A DNA stretch of 64,000 bases from NCBI GenBank assembly GCA_028719885.1, contig JAQYLT010000019.1, positions 1 to 64,000 of the forward strand, read 5' to 3'. The position numbers and the translations under genes were made by a program. Of this stretch, positions 43,508 through 51,987 are shown piece after piece. Position 1 is the stretch's first letter. Every line of letters starts with the position of its first letter. Below the pieces are notes generated by a model. That model had not been told where the DNA came from and did not search any database. It was given only the letters and a program-made list of their open reading frames with translations. The stretch is from Bacillota bacterium. GTDB lineage: Bacteria; Bacillota; Clostridia; Oscillospirales; Oscillospiraceae.

Positions 43508-44926
43508 ATGGGGTTTCTATCCAAAATTGTAAGGAGGCTAAAGACGATGTTTCGAGGGTTCCAAAGCGCAGAGGAAGTATTTGGCGTGAAGCTGATCGCC
43601 TCCGCTGAGATGGACAATGCGCTGAAACTGTGGGATCAAGTGTCCACAGGGAGGCCGCCGTGGACACAAACGGCGGACGGGATAAAGACCATCAACATGG
43701 CGGATTTTGTGTCCTGCACCAGGGCAAAGCTCACAACGCTGGACATTGGCATTGCCATCTCCGGCCCCAGGGCGGAGTTTATGCAATCTGTGGTTGACGA
43801 TCTGCTGAAACGGCTGCCGGACAAACTGTGCGATGCAGACCGCCTGGGCGGTATGCTGCTCAAGTGGAATGGTACTTCGTGGGATTTTGTTCGCCCGGAC
43901 TGCTTCGGCATCACGGAAAAGGACGAAAACGGCAACATCACCGGCGCAATCTTTTCTATCCAATCAGACCAGCAGGACGGAAGCTACACCAGGCTGGAAT
44001 GGCACCGCTTCGAACATGGAGGAAGCGATGCGGAGGGAAAGGTTTATGTTGTGACCAACAAAGCCTTCAAGAACCGCACCAGCGGCCAGAACGTCACTCT
44101 GGGTGACCCGGTGCCCCTGGATAGTGTAAACGAATGGAAGGGGATGGCCAATGAAGTCCGTATCGCAAATCTGAAAGCTCCGCTGTTTGGTTATTATCGT
44201 GTCCCAGGCTCCAACATCATCGATGCCTCCTCTCCGTTGGGAATGTCCGTTTTCGGGCGGGCCATGGAGGAGCTGAAAGCCATCGACATCGCCATCAGCC
44301 GAAAGAACGACGAGGTGGAGGACAGCAAGCACGTCACGTTTGTGGGGCAGTCGTGCATCCAGTATGCGACCCAGAACGGGATTAAGCTCCCCAGGTTCGT
44401 GCAGGGCTTGGGTGTAGGTGTGGACAACAAGGATGTCAGCGCCATCAAAGAGCATACTCCCACGCTGCTGACCGATGCCCGCATCAAGGACATCAACTTC
44501 GACCTCTCCCTGCTGGGCGTGAAATGCGGCTTTTCCGAAGGCGTATTTGTGCTTGACGGTCAGACCGGAATGATCACGGCGACCCAGGTGGAAGCGGATG
44601 ACCGGGACACGATTCAGACCATCAAAAATGATCGTGATGCGCTGCAGTCCGCCATCGAGCAGGCTCTTATGGGAGCGGATGCAATGGCAACCCTTATGGG
44701 GCTTGCCCCGCTGGGGGAATATGAGGCCGCTTTCAGTTTTGGAGACATCACCTATTCCTACGAGGAGGACAAGGCAAATTGGAAATCCTACGCCCAGCAG
44801 GGCTGGATTCCCAAGTGGCTGTATCTTGTCAAATTCGAGAAGATGACCGAGGAGGAAGCCAAGAAGCTCACCCAGGAAGCAGAACAGGCAAACCAGGCCA
44901 GAACAAAAGGCCTGTTTGAAGAATAA
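43508..44926 (+). CDS. Phage portal protein
   Basis: 472 residues, full length for SPP1/A118-type portals. Conserved elements are GYYRVPGSNIIDASSPLGMSVF, the long helix of the stem region and a C-terminal helical domain. It forms the DNA entry ring. It follows the terminase directly and precedes a DUF2829 protein. Confidence 0.88.
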   Translation: MGFLSKIVRRLKTMFRGFQSAEEVFGVKLIASAEMDNALKLWDQVSTGRPPWTQTADGIKTINMADFVSCTRAKLTTLDIGIAISGPRAEFMQSVVDDLLKRLPDKLCDADRLGGMLLKWNGTSWDFVRPDCFGITEKDENGNITGAIFSIQSDQQDGSYTRLEWHRFEHGGSDAEGKVYVVTNKAFKNRTSGQNVTLGDPVPLDSVNEWKGMANEVRIANLKAPLFGYYRVPGSNIIDASSPLGMSVFGRAMEELKAIDIAISRKNDEVEDSKHVTFVGQSCIQYATQNGIKLPRFVQGLGVGVDNKDVSAIKEHTPTLLTDARIKDINFDLSLLGVKCGFSEGVFVLDGQTGMITATQVEADDRDTIQTIKNDRDALQSAIEQALMGADAMATLMGLAPLGEYEAAFSFGDITYSYEEDKANWKSYAQQGWIPKWLYLVKFEKMTEEEAKKLTQEAEQANQARTKGLFEE

Positions 44927-44941
44927 CAGGAGGTAAACAAT

Positions 44942-45457
44942 ATGACAAAAATGGAAGAATTTCTGAAAGCCTATCAGGAGGCTTGCGCCAGCGACAACGC
45001 TGGGGTCACGTTGTACATCCATATGCCCACCGGCGAGGAAGAGATGATTCACAATCCCAATATCCACGCCAAGGCGCAGTACATCGCAAAGGCCTATGAC
45101 GATGACCTTCGGCTGAAATCCAACCCGGACATCTACATCACCGAATACCAGTTCCATGAACCCGGCGAAGAAGTCATGGATTTTGGCGTGGCCATTATGA
45201 ATCTGAAGGAAGGCCGCCGGGTCGCCCGGCAGGGCTGGAACGGCAAGGGGATGTACGTATTCCTGGCATCCTGCGTCAATTTCTGTACCGAGGCAGACCT
45301 GAGCGAATTCAATCCCACCCATACCGAGGAATGTAATGAGCTGAACGCTGTTGAGGTCGGCGATATGCTGGTTCTGCGTACTGCTCAGGGCACGTTGCAG
45401 CCCGGCTGGCTGGCTTCTCAGGCGGATATGCTGGCCGAGGACTGGGTTATCCTGTAA
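44942..45457 (+). CDS. DUF2829 (Tad2-like) protein with N-terminal extension
   Basis: 171 residues. Residues about 79-171 are a canonical DUF2829 domain: MDFGVAIMNLKEGRRVARQG, WNGKGMY, then the terminal DMLAEDWVIL. DUF2829 proteins include Tad2, a phage protein that sequesters the Thoeris signalling molecule. The first 78 residues (KMEEFLKAYQEACAS, GEEEMIHNPNIH) are an extra domain. It is lodged between portal and minor capsid genes. Anti-defence activity is inferred from family membership. Confidence 0.85.
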   Translation: MTKMEEFLKAYQEACASDNAGVTLYIHMPTGEEEMIHNPNIHAKAQYIAKAYDDDLRLKSNPDIYITEYQFHEPGEEVMDFGVAIMNLKEGRRVARQGWNGKGMYVFLASCVNFCTEADLSEFNPTHTEECNELNAVEVGDMLVLRTAQGTLQPGWLASQADMLAEDWVIL

Positions 45458-45467
45458 GAGGTTCGCC

Positions 45468-46694
45468 ATGCTGACCCCGGAGCAACTGAAAGAGATCGCC
45501 GACACCATGTACCCGCTGCTTTCCCGTTTGACTGACTGGATCACCAAGGACATTATCGAACGCATGATTGCTTGCATGGACAGGTCTGAGGCAATCGGCT
45601 TCGGGGAAACAGATAAATGGCAAATTATTTTGTATCAGGCTGCTGCCGGTCACTATGAAGCCCTTTCGGCAGAGATTCAGCGGTGGACCGGGAAATCTGA
45701 GGAGGAAGTGCGGAAGATATTCCTGGATGCCGGAATAAAGGCATGGGATGCTGATAATGCTTTCTACGTTTCCCATGGTCTGGATTCGGTGCAGCTGCTG
45801 AAAAACGAGCACCTGATGAACATTCTGGTTGACTGTTACCAGCGAACCAATGGAGAAATTAAGAATTTCACACGGACGATTGCCGGAGCCAGCCAACAGC
45901 GCTTCATCCAGCTTTGCGACGATGCCCACATAAAGGTGATGACCGGGGCACAGTCCTACACAGGGGCCATGATCGAGGCTGTGAACGATTTGTCGGAGCA
46001 TCAATTGAAAATCAAATACCCCTCCGGCCATGTCGATACCATCGAAACGGCGGTACTGCGCTGCATCCGCACGGGCACAGCCCAGGCATCCGGGAACATG
46101 ACCATTCAGGCCATGATGGATAACGGATGGGATTTGATAAGGGTATCTGCCCACCTGGGCGCTCGGTATGGTGACGGCGGGGAAAATCCGGGGAACCATG
46201 CCTGGTGGCAGGGAAAGCTTTACAGTCTGTCCGGCGCCAGCGCGGAATACCCGCCGTTCCGGGAAACCACAGGTTACGGAACAGGACCCGGGCTCAGCGG
46301 CTGGAACTGCCGTCACTCCTTTGGCCCAGGAGACCCGGAGCACAACCCGTTTCAGAGCTACGATGACGATGCAAACAAGAAAGCCTACGACCTGTCCCAG
46401 GTGCAGCGGAGTATGGAGCGAGGCATCCGCAAGGCAAAACATAAGGCAATGGCAACAAAAGCCGCTGTTGATGCCGCCAGGGACGATGCCGCAAAGAAAG
46501 TATTTACGGAAGAATACGAAAAATCAGTCAGTCTATTGCAGGCGCTGAACAAAGAATATCAAAAGTTCTGCAAGGACAACGGTCTGCGGGTGATGACGGA
46601 TCGGCTGAATACCGCAAAATGGAACCGTGAGCAGGCAAAGGCCGCTCTGCGTACCGAGACGATGATGGATAATCGCAACGTGGATACGGTATGA
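45468..46694 (+). CDS. Phage minor capsid protein (A118 type)
   Basis: 408 residues. Matches the 'phage minor capsid protein 2' family: an N-terminal helical part (KAWDADNAFYVSHG), TQAS-type TAQASGNMTI, DLIRVSAHLGAR, GNHAWWQGKLYSLSG and CRHSFGPGD with a C-terminal helix. Located between portal and scaffold as in Listeria/Lactobacillus siphoviruses. Confidence 0.87.
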   Translation: MLTPEQLKEIADTMYPLLSRLTDWITKDIIERMIACMDRSEAIGFGETDKWQIILYQAAAGHYEALSAEIQRWTGKSEEEVRKIFLDAGIKAWDADNAFYVSHGLDSVQLLKNEHLMNILVDCYQRTNGEIKNFTRTIAGASQQRFIQLCDDAHIKVMTGAQSYTGAMIEAVNDLSEHQLKIKYPSGHVDTIETAVLRCIRTGTAQASGNMTIQAMMDNGWDLIRVSAHLGARYGDGGENPGNHAWWQGKLYSLSGASAEYPPFRETTGYGTGPGLSGWNCRHSFGPGDPEHNPFQSYDDDANKKAYDLSQVQRSMERGIRKAKHKAMATKAAVDAARDDAAKKVFTEEYEKSVSLLQALNKEYQKFCKDNGLRVMTDRLNTAKWNREQAKAALRTETMMDNRNVDTV

Positions 46695-46763
46695 CAGCCC
46701 CGCAGCGAGCCTACATCATGCGATTCTGATAATCCATATATCCAAATACATCCACGTATAACT

Positions 46764-46797
46764 AGCCGCTGAGCCTAATTGGTTCGGCGGCTTTTTC
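46764..46797 (+). terminator. Hairpin with T-tract between minor capsid and scaffold genes
   Basis: AGCCGCTGAGCC / GGTTCGGCGGCT with G.T pairs, followed by T5. It may lower expression between modules. The surrounding 46695-46933 interval is otherwise non-coding. Confidence 0.7.
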
Positions 46798-46933
46798 CAT
46801 GCCCTTCTGTAAGTGTAGCCGGGTCGTAACCGGCGGAGGGTACATTATTTTTGCTGCGCCGCCAGCGTAATCAACCGGCCGGCCTGGACAAGAAACAGTC
46901 GTAAAAAATCGTATGGTCGAGAAAGGAAGCAGT

Positions 46934-47536
46934 ATGAAGAAAGAAGAACTCACCGCTCTTGGCATATCCGAGGATGTGGCAGCCAAAGTCCTGGAGATCA
47001 ACGGGAAGGACATCGAGCACGCAAAGGCCGTCAAAGACAAGGACATCAAGGCCTTGCAGGACGAGCGTGACGGTTACAAGACCCGTGCCGAGACCGCAGA
47101 AACCACTCTGCAGTCCTTTGATGGCATCGACCCGCAGAAGATCCAGAGTGAGCTGCAGACCTGGAAGGATAAGGCCTCTGCCGCCGAAAAGGATTTCAAT
47201 GCCAAGATCACCCAGCGTGACCAGCGAGACTGGATCAAAGGGCAGCTGGACACCTACGGCGTTACTTCTCCCTATGCCCGCTCTGCCATCCAGGCTGAGT
47301 GCATGGACGAAAAGTCCGGCCTCAAGTGGAAGGATGGTGCATTTTTTGGATTCGATGAGTACATGAAAAAGGCCAAGGAGAAAGACCCCGGCCTGTACCA
47401 GACCGATGAAGAAAAAGCAGAAGCGGAAAAGCAGAAGCAGCAGCAGGAGAAAGCTCCCGCCTTTACCGGCCCTGCTGGTGACGGAAATACCGGCGGTGGA
47501 GGCAAGAAGCCCTTCACCGTCCCCGCAGTTTTCTAA
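46934..47536 (+). CDS. Capsid scaffold protein (GP20 family)
   Basis: 200 residues, mostly coiled coil (AVKDKDIKALQDERDGYKTR) with DWIKGQLDTYGVTSPYAR and a Gln/Lys-rich, glycine-rich tail. This is the phage minor structural GP20 scaffold layout, and it is placed directly before the major capsid gene. Confidence 0.85.
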   Translation: MKKEELTALGISEDVAAKVLEINGKDIEHAKAVKDKDIKALQDERDGYKTRAETAETTLQSFDGIDPQKIQSELQTWKDKASAAEKDFNAKITQRDQRDWIKGQLDTYGVTSPYARSAIQAECMDEKSGLKWKDGAFFGFDEYMKKAKEKDPGLYQTDEEKAEAEKQKQQQEKAPAFTGPAGDGNTGGGGKKPFTVPAVF

Positions 47537-47569
47537 CCCAAAAATATTTTTTATGAAAGGATTGATTTT

Positions 47570-48529
47570 ATGCCCCGTATTCCCAGTTTGTCCATGCTGA
47601 CCACCGATGATGCGAAGCTGTACCTCAAGGAGCTGTACGGCAATGTCATCGCAAACGTTATGAAAAACCTGATTTCTGCCAGGATGAAGAACCGTGACCT
47701 CTCCGGCGACCCGTCCTCCGGCAGCGTTATCGCCAAGCGCTTTGCAAACGCAAAGCCCCAGAAGTACGGAACCGCCCGTGCCGCAGGTAAAGGCGAAAAA
47801 GTCAAGGGCGAGGAGGTCGTTGTCCAGATCGATTACGACCAGGAAATCGTGGAAGAAATCGAGGAAAAGGATGTCAAACTCGGCGGCGTGGACGGCCTGA
47901 TGGACCGTCGTTCTTCCAACCACGTTGTCCGCATGGCCTCCGACCTGGACACCAAGTTCTTCCAGGTTGCCTTTGACAACGCCATCCAGGTGGAGGTTGA
48001 CCTTACCGGTCCTGTTGAGGATGTTCTGGAAACCATGATTCAGGAGCTGGAGAACACCAAGAACTCCTTCATTGACGGCGTTCCCCGACAGATGATTCGG
48101 ATGGTGCTCAATTCTGCCTGGTACGGGAAAATCCGCAACCAGTTGGACAAGACCTCCAGAGCCAACGTGGATACCACCACGGAGGAGTTCTATACCTGGC
48201 ACGGCGTTCAGGTGGATTCCTGTATCAATCTTCCCAACGGCTGCCCCTTCCTGGTCATGTGTGATGGAGCCATTGCTCAGCCTGTCATGTCCAGCCAGTA
48301 CAAGCCCGATATGATTCCCATGACCGAAGCCTGGGCAATCTGCCTGTTCTATCATGCCGGTACCAATGTCGTGACCCCCGACCTGATCCTCATGCCCAAG
48401 CAGTCCGGCAGCGGTACCGTGGGAGGTGCAACGAAGTTCACGAACGTCAAGACCGAAAACGTCCTGTACGTTACCAACAAGGATGCCGTGAAGCTCTGCA
48501 CCGACTCCGAACAGTACAGCGCCGCTTAA
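47570..48529 (+). CDS. Major capsid protein
   Basis: 319 residues. It follows the scaffold gene and has an HK97-like order of strands with LSGDPSSGSVIAKRF near the N-terminus (E-loop) and FYTWHGVQVDSC, FLVMCDGAI in the core. The gene has a strong ribosome site, as expected for an abundant protein. Confidence 0.83.
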   Translation: MPRIPSLSMLTTDDAKLYLKELYGNVIANVMKNLISARMKNRDLSGDPSSGSVIAKRFANAKPQKYGTARAAGKGEKVKGEEVVVQIDYDQEIVEEIEEKDVKLGGVDGLMDRRSSNHVVRMASDLDTKFFQVAFDNAIQVEVDLTGPVEDVLETMIQELENTKNSFIDGVPRQMIRMVLNSAWYGKIRNQLDKTSRANVDTTTEEFYTWHGVQVDSCINLPNGCPFLVMCDGAIAQPVMSSQYKPDMIPMTEAWAICLFYHAGTNVVTPDLILMPKQSGSGTVGGATKFTNVKTENVLYVTNKDAVKLCTDSEQYSAA

Positions 48530-48554
48530 TCCATAGCCGAAGGAGTGAACGCAT

Positions 48555-49010
48555 ATGGCATACGCAGACTATTATTTTTACATCCAGGTTTATAGCGGGG
48601 AGCACTCCCAGGAAGATGGCATCGATCGGTGGCTTGAAATGGCCAGCGATGAACTTGACGTTTTCACCTTCGGACGGCTCATGAACGCTTTCCCTGTGGA
48701 GGACGCCCATGCAGCGAAAGTGAAAAAGGCTGTGTGTGCCATTGCCGATGCCCTCTATCTGGTGGACGTACAGCGCAAGGCGGCGGCACCGCAGAAACAA
48801 GAGGACGGCTCCTACCATGGGGCCGTTTCCTCTGTTTCCTCCGGCGGCGAATCCATCAGCTATTCCAAAGTGGATTCCGGTTCTGTTTATGCGGAAGCCG
48901 CCGCCTCGAAGGAAAAGGAGTTTGAACTGGTGCGAAGCATTGCCTTTAAGTATCTGGCAGGCATCCCGGATGCAAACGGTGTCAACCTACTGTATGCGGG
49001 GGTGGGTTAA
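48555..49010 (+). CDS. Head-tail connector-like protein
   Basis: 151 residues. DIDRWLEMASDELD, FGRLMNAF and helical C-terminus match the small adaptor that follows capsid genes in A118-like phages. The last base is shared with the next start codon. Confidence 0.6.
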   Translation: MAYADYYFYIQVYSGEHSQEDGIDRWLEMASDELDVFTFGRLMNAFPVEDAHAAKVKKAVCAIADALYLVDVQRKAAAPQKQEDGSYHGAVSSVSSGGESISYSKVDSGSVYAEAAASKEKEFELVRSIAFKYLAGIPDANGVNLLYAGVG

Positions 49011-49447
49011 TGCACTCCGATACCATCACGTGCTGGAATTTCCACAAGAAAAGCGGCATGTGGTACCCGACTGTTATCGGTGGTTGTACCTGTAGAATCA
49101 ATGCCGCCAGCACCGCCTCCGTCCACGGAGGAAACGCCAAGGATGCGTTCATGGCATCCATACCCTGCACGGCAAGACAGTCTATTATCGCAGCGGACGG
49201 GGCCGAGAAACCAATCCTTGGGCCGAAAGCCTATGCTGCATCCGACAACCCGTCCGAGTGCATCACATTCTCCCCCGGGGTTGACTTTATCTCCGAGGGA
49301 GCGGCTGCTGATGCGGCCCCTATTTGTGATGCCGACTACGAAGGCGGCTTCTACGATGCCATGAACGCAAAAAATGACGATGTCCACCTGATCACCTCGG
49401 CTGTATACTATGGCCTGATTCCGCACTATGAGATTGGAGGCAAATAA
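49010..49447 (+). CDS. Minor capsid / head-closure protein (type 1)
   Basis: 145 residues. Begins with strands around SDTITCWNFHKKS and ends YYGLIPHYEIGGK. By order it corresponds to minor capsid protein 1 of A118-like phages. Confidence 0.6.
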   Translation: MHSDTITCWNFHKKSGMWYPTVIGGCTCRINAASTASVHGGNAKDAFMASIPCTARQSIIAADGAEKPILGPKAYAASDNPSECITFSPGVDFISEGAAADAAPICDADYEGGFYDAMNAKNDDVHLITSAVYYGLIPHYEIGGK

Positions 49448-49915
49448 ATGTCCGACATCCAGCACTTTGAAAATGTGTCCTATGTCCATACCAATATTGC
49501 CGTCAATCTCAATTTCTCCGGCGTATCGGATGGGCTTGATAAGGCGCAGTTGTGGCTTGCTGAACAGGTTTTGCAGGACTGCCGGGCGTATATGCCCCAC
49601 ATGACAGGCTCCTTGCAGCAGCGCTCCCACACCGAGGACAAGGGCAGTAAAGTCGTGTTCCCCGGCCCCTATGGACGCTATCAGTACATGGGTGTCACCA
49701 TGGTGGACAGCCAGACTGGCAACGGCCCCAGAAAGATTCCCATTGGCCCCGGAGGAGAGTACATTTTCCGTTTTCGAAAAGGTGCAAAACTGATGCCGAC
49801 TACCAGGCCCTTGAAATACTCCAGACCGGAAGCCCAGGCAAAATGGTTCGATGTCGCAAAGGCCAGAAACCTTGGCTATTGGATTTCCGGTTACCGTCGT
49901 GAGATTGGGAGGTAA
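49448..49915 (+). CDS. Minor capsid protein (type 2, tail-joining)
   Basis: 155 residues. DKAQLWLAEQVLQDCRAYMP, GSLQQRSH and ARPLKYSRPEAQAKWF-like features match the HK97 gp10-like / minor capsid 2 family. Confidence 0.7.
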   Translation: MSDIQHFENVSYVHTNIAVNLNFSGVSDGLDKAQLWLAEQVLQDCRAYMPHMTGSLQQRSHTEDKGSKVVFPGPYGRYQYMGVTMVDSQTGNGPRKIPIGPGGEYIFRFRKGAKLMPTTRPLKYSRPEAQAKWFDVAKARNLGYWISGYRREIGR

Positions 49916-49918
49916 GTC

Positions 49919-50437
49919 ATGGCAAGTATCCCTGTACCATCCAAACAGCAGAAATTTGACATCGACGGGGAAGAAACCCTGTCCCGCACTCTGGTCGATC
50001 TGCTGAATACCTTTCCCGGAATGAACGGAAGAAAGGTATGCTTTTCCACTCTGGGAAATGATGCCGGTATTGGTTTCTTTCCGCTCTCCGGTGCTGTTGT
50101 GACCCGAGAGGAGAAGGATATTACAGGCACCGTCTATCAGACCTGCCAATATCCGTTTTTCATTATCTACCGGTCCGCCCCTCAGAATGAGAGCGCAAAG
50201 ATCCGCATCAAGGAGTTCCTGGACACCATCGGGAAGTGGGTGGAGCGACAGACTGTCAGCATTGACGGTAAGCAAATTCTGTTGGAACACTATCCCGATT
50301 TGGAGGGGAACCGAAAAATCAAATCCGTTGCCAGAACCACTCCGGCGTACCTGGACAACGCCACCGATGACGGCATCGAGGACTGGAGTGTTTCTGTTAC
50401 CTGTACCTATACAAACCAATTTGAACTTATGAGGTGA
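49919..50437 (+). CDS. Tail terminator / minor capsid protein (type 3)
   Basis: 172 residues. VDLLNTFPGMNGRKVCFSTL, a long strand FFIIYRSAP and WSVSVTCTYTNQFELMR fit the minor capsid 3/tail terminator family preceding the tail tube gene. Confidence 0.68.
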   Translation: MASIPVPSKQQKFDIDGEETLSRTLVDLLNTFPGMNGRKVCFSTLGNDAGIGFFPLSGAVVTREEKDITGTVYQTCQYPFFIIYRSAPQNESAKIRIKEFLDTIGKWVERQTVSIDGKQILLEHYPDLEGNRKIKSVARTTPAYLDNATDDGIEDWSVSVTCTYTNQFELMR

Positions 50438-50443
50438 TTTATT

Positions 50444-50977
50444 ATGGCTGAAACCAACCCCATCAACACGCCTGCCGGGCAGACTGTGGCCCGGGAGCTG
50501 ATGATTGCCTATCTGGACACCGGCACCGCCGGCACTCCCAAATGGAGCGCTATCGGAAAGCGTGTTACCTCCTCCAACATGTCCTACGACTGGGCAAAAA
50601 GCACCAATCGGGACATCCTGGGCAACATCTACACCGACATGAAGAAGCCCATCATCACCGAGAGCTTCGACCCGATTCCCATTGATTCCGGCGATGCCGC
50701 CGTGGTGAAACTGTGGCAGATGGGCATCCGTGACCAGGACCGGCTGGCCCTTTCCAGCCAGAAGGTCATGGTTGCCCATTTCTACTCCGGCGCAGAAAAG
50801 CAGAACTTCGCGGAGGTCTACGATTCCTCCGCCATCGTCGTGTCCCGTGCGGGCGGAGACGGCGGTGACAACCTGACCATTGCGGCAGAAGTCACCTTCG
50901 GCGGTACCCGAACCGTGGGCACCGTCTCCAAGAGCGCAGAAGGCGAAGTTGCCTTCACTCCTAGCGCAGCGGCATAA
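50444..50977 (+). CDS. Major tail tube protein
   Basis: 177 residues. ELMIAYLDTG, the WSAIGKRVT region and a beta-rich body with FDPIPIDSGDAA match siphovirus tail tube proteins. It is followed by the chaperone pair and tape measure. Confidence 0.78.
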   Translation: MAETNPINTPAGQTVARELMIAYLDTGTAGTPKWSAIGKRVTSSNMSYDWAKSTNRDILGNIYTDMKKPIITESFDPIPIDSGDAAVVKLWQMGIRDQDRLALSSQKVMVAHFYSGAEKQNFAEVYDSSAIVVSRAGGDGGDNLTIAAEVTFGGTRTVGTVSKSAEGEVAFTPSAAA

Positions 50978-50990
50978 GGAGGGCTGACAG

Positions 50991-51407
50991 ATGATTTTTT
51001 CCACCAATCTTTCCACTGCTTCCATCACCAACGACAATGGCTTTTCCGTTTCCTTCTGCCCCAGGGATGTGAACTTCGTTTCTGATGTTTACGATCTGGC
51101 CGAGGACATCCGTAAGAAACTTGAGGAACAGCCCCCGGAGAACAAGCATGATGTTTTCCGCATCGCCAGGGAGCGGGACACCTGGGCCAGGGAGCGGGTG
51201 GATGCCATCTTCGGCGATGGTACCAGCCTCGCCTTCTTCGGCAGGGTAAACCTGTGGACGGTCACTGACATGGGCACACCCATCATCACCAATTTCCTGA
51301 TGGCCGTTATCGAGGAAGTGGACAAGGCCGCATCCACAAAGGTTGATATTTCCCCCAAGCTACAGGAGTTCGTCTCCAAGTATGAGGGCAAGTACGGTAA
51401 CGTGTGA
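50991..51407 (+). CDS. Tail assembly chaperone-like protein
   Basis: 138 residues, helical C-terminus (SPKLQEFVSKYEGKYGNV). Lies between tail tube and the Gp15 homologue. The ATG of the next gene overlaps its stop, so no frameshift is needed to express the second chaperone. Confidence 0.6.
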   Translation: MIFSTNLSTASITNDNGFSVSFCPRDVNFVSDVYDLAEDIRKKLEEQPPENKHDVFRIARERDTWARERVDAIFGDGTSLAFFGRVNLWTVTDMGTPIITNFLMAVIEEVDKAASTKVDISPKLQEFVSKYEGKYGNV

Positions 51408-51973
51408 TGGACTACCTGACTCTACCCACTGCCCTGGAGGTCGGCGGGCGGAGCTATGCCATCCGTTATGACTTCCGGGCGGTGATTGATGTAATCAACA
51501 TCCTCAACAGTACCGAATACCAGGAAACAGAGAAGTATTTCTGCGCTCTGAAGGTGTTTTATGTGGATTTTGATTCCATTCCCATGCGGGACTACCAGGA
51601 GGCCCAGGAGCGCTGTTATGAGTTTATTTCCTATGGAAATGCAGACAGCAGCGGCCCGGCGCTGATGTCCTGGAAGCAGGATCTGAAATACATCATCCCG
51701 CCGGTCAGCAAGACCCTGGGGAGAGATGTGCGATCTTTTGCCTATGACCCGGCTTCCAATACCGGCGGACTGCATTGGTGGACGTTTCTGTCAGCCTATA
51801 TGGAGATGGGCGATTGCCTGTTCTCCCAGATACTGAAAATCCGAGAAAAGAAGTCCAGGGGGAAACCCCTGGATTCTTCGGAATCGGAGTGGTATCAGCG
51901 AAACCGGGCTATGGTAGATCTGCACGACTGCTACACCGCCGACGAGGAAAAACTGTTGGAGGAATGGATGTAA
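51407..51973 (+). CDS. Gp15 family tail assembly protein
   Basis: 188 residues. IRYDFRAVIDVINILNS, WWTFLSAYMEMGDCLFSQIL and the end RDxYRRN-like SEWYQRNRAMVDL match Bacteriophage Gp15, the protein preceding the tape measure in A118-like phages. Confidence 0.82.
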   Translation: MDYLTLPTALEVGGRSYAIRYDFRAVIDVINILNSTEYQETEKYFCALKVFYVDFDSIPMRDYQEAQERCYEFISYGNADSSGPALMSWKQDLKYIIPPVSKTLGRDVRSFAYDPASNTGGLHWWTFLSAYMEMGDCLFSQILKIREKKSRGKPLDSSESEWYQRNRAMVDLHDCYTADEEKLLEEWM

Positions 51974-51987
51974 AGGGGGGAATCAGT

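Noticed and set aside
49007..51037. A 676-codon frame on the minus strand
   Set aside because: Antisense to five consecutive head-tail genes with good ribosome sites.
50991..51973. Programmed frameshift between the two tail assembly chaperone genes
   Set aside because: The second gene has its own overlapping ATG (51407) and no slippery heptamer was noticed near the first gene's end.
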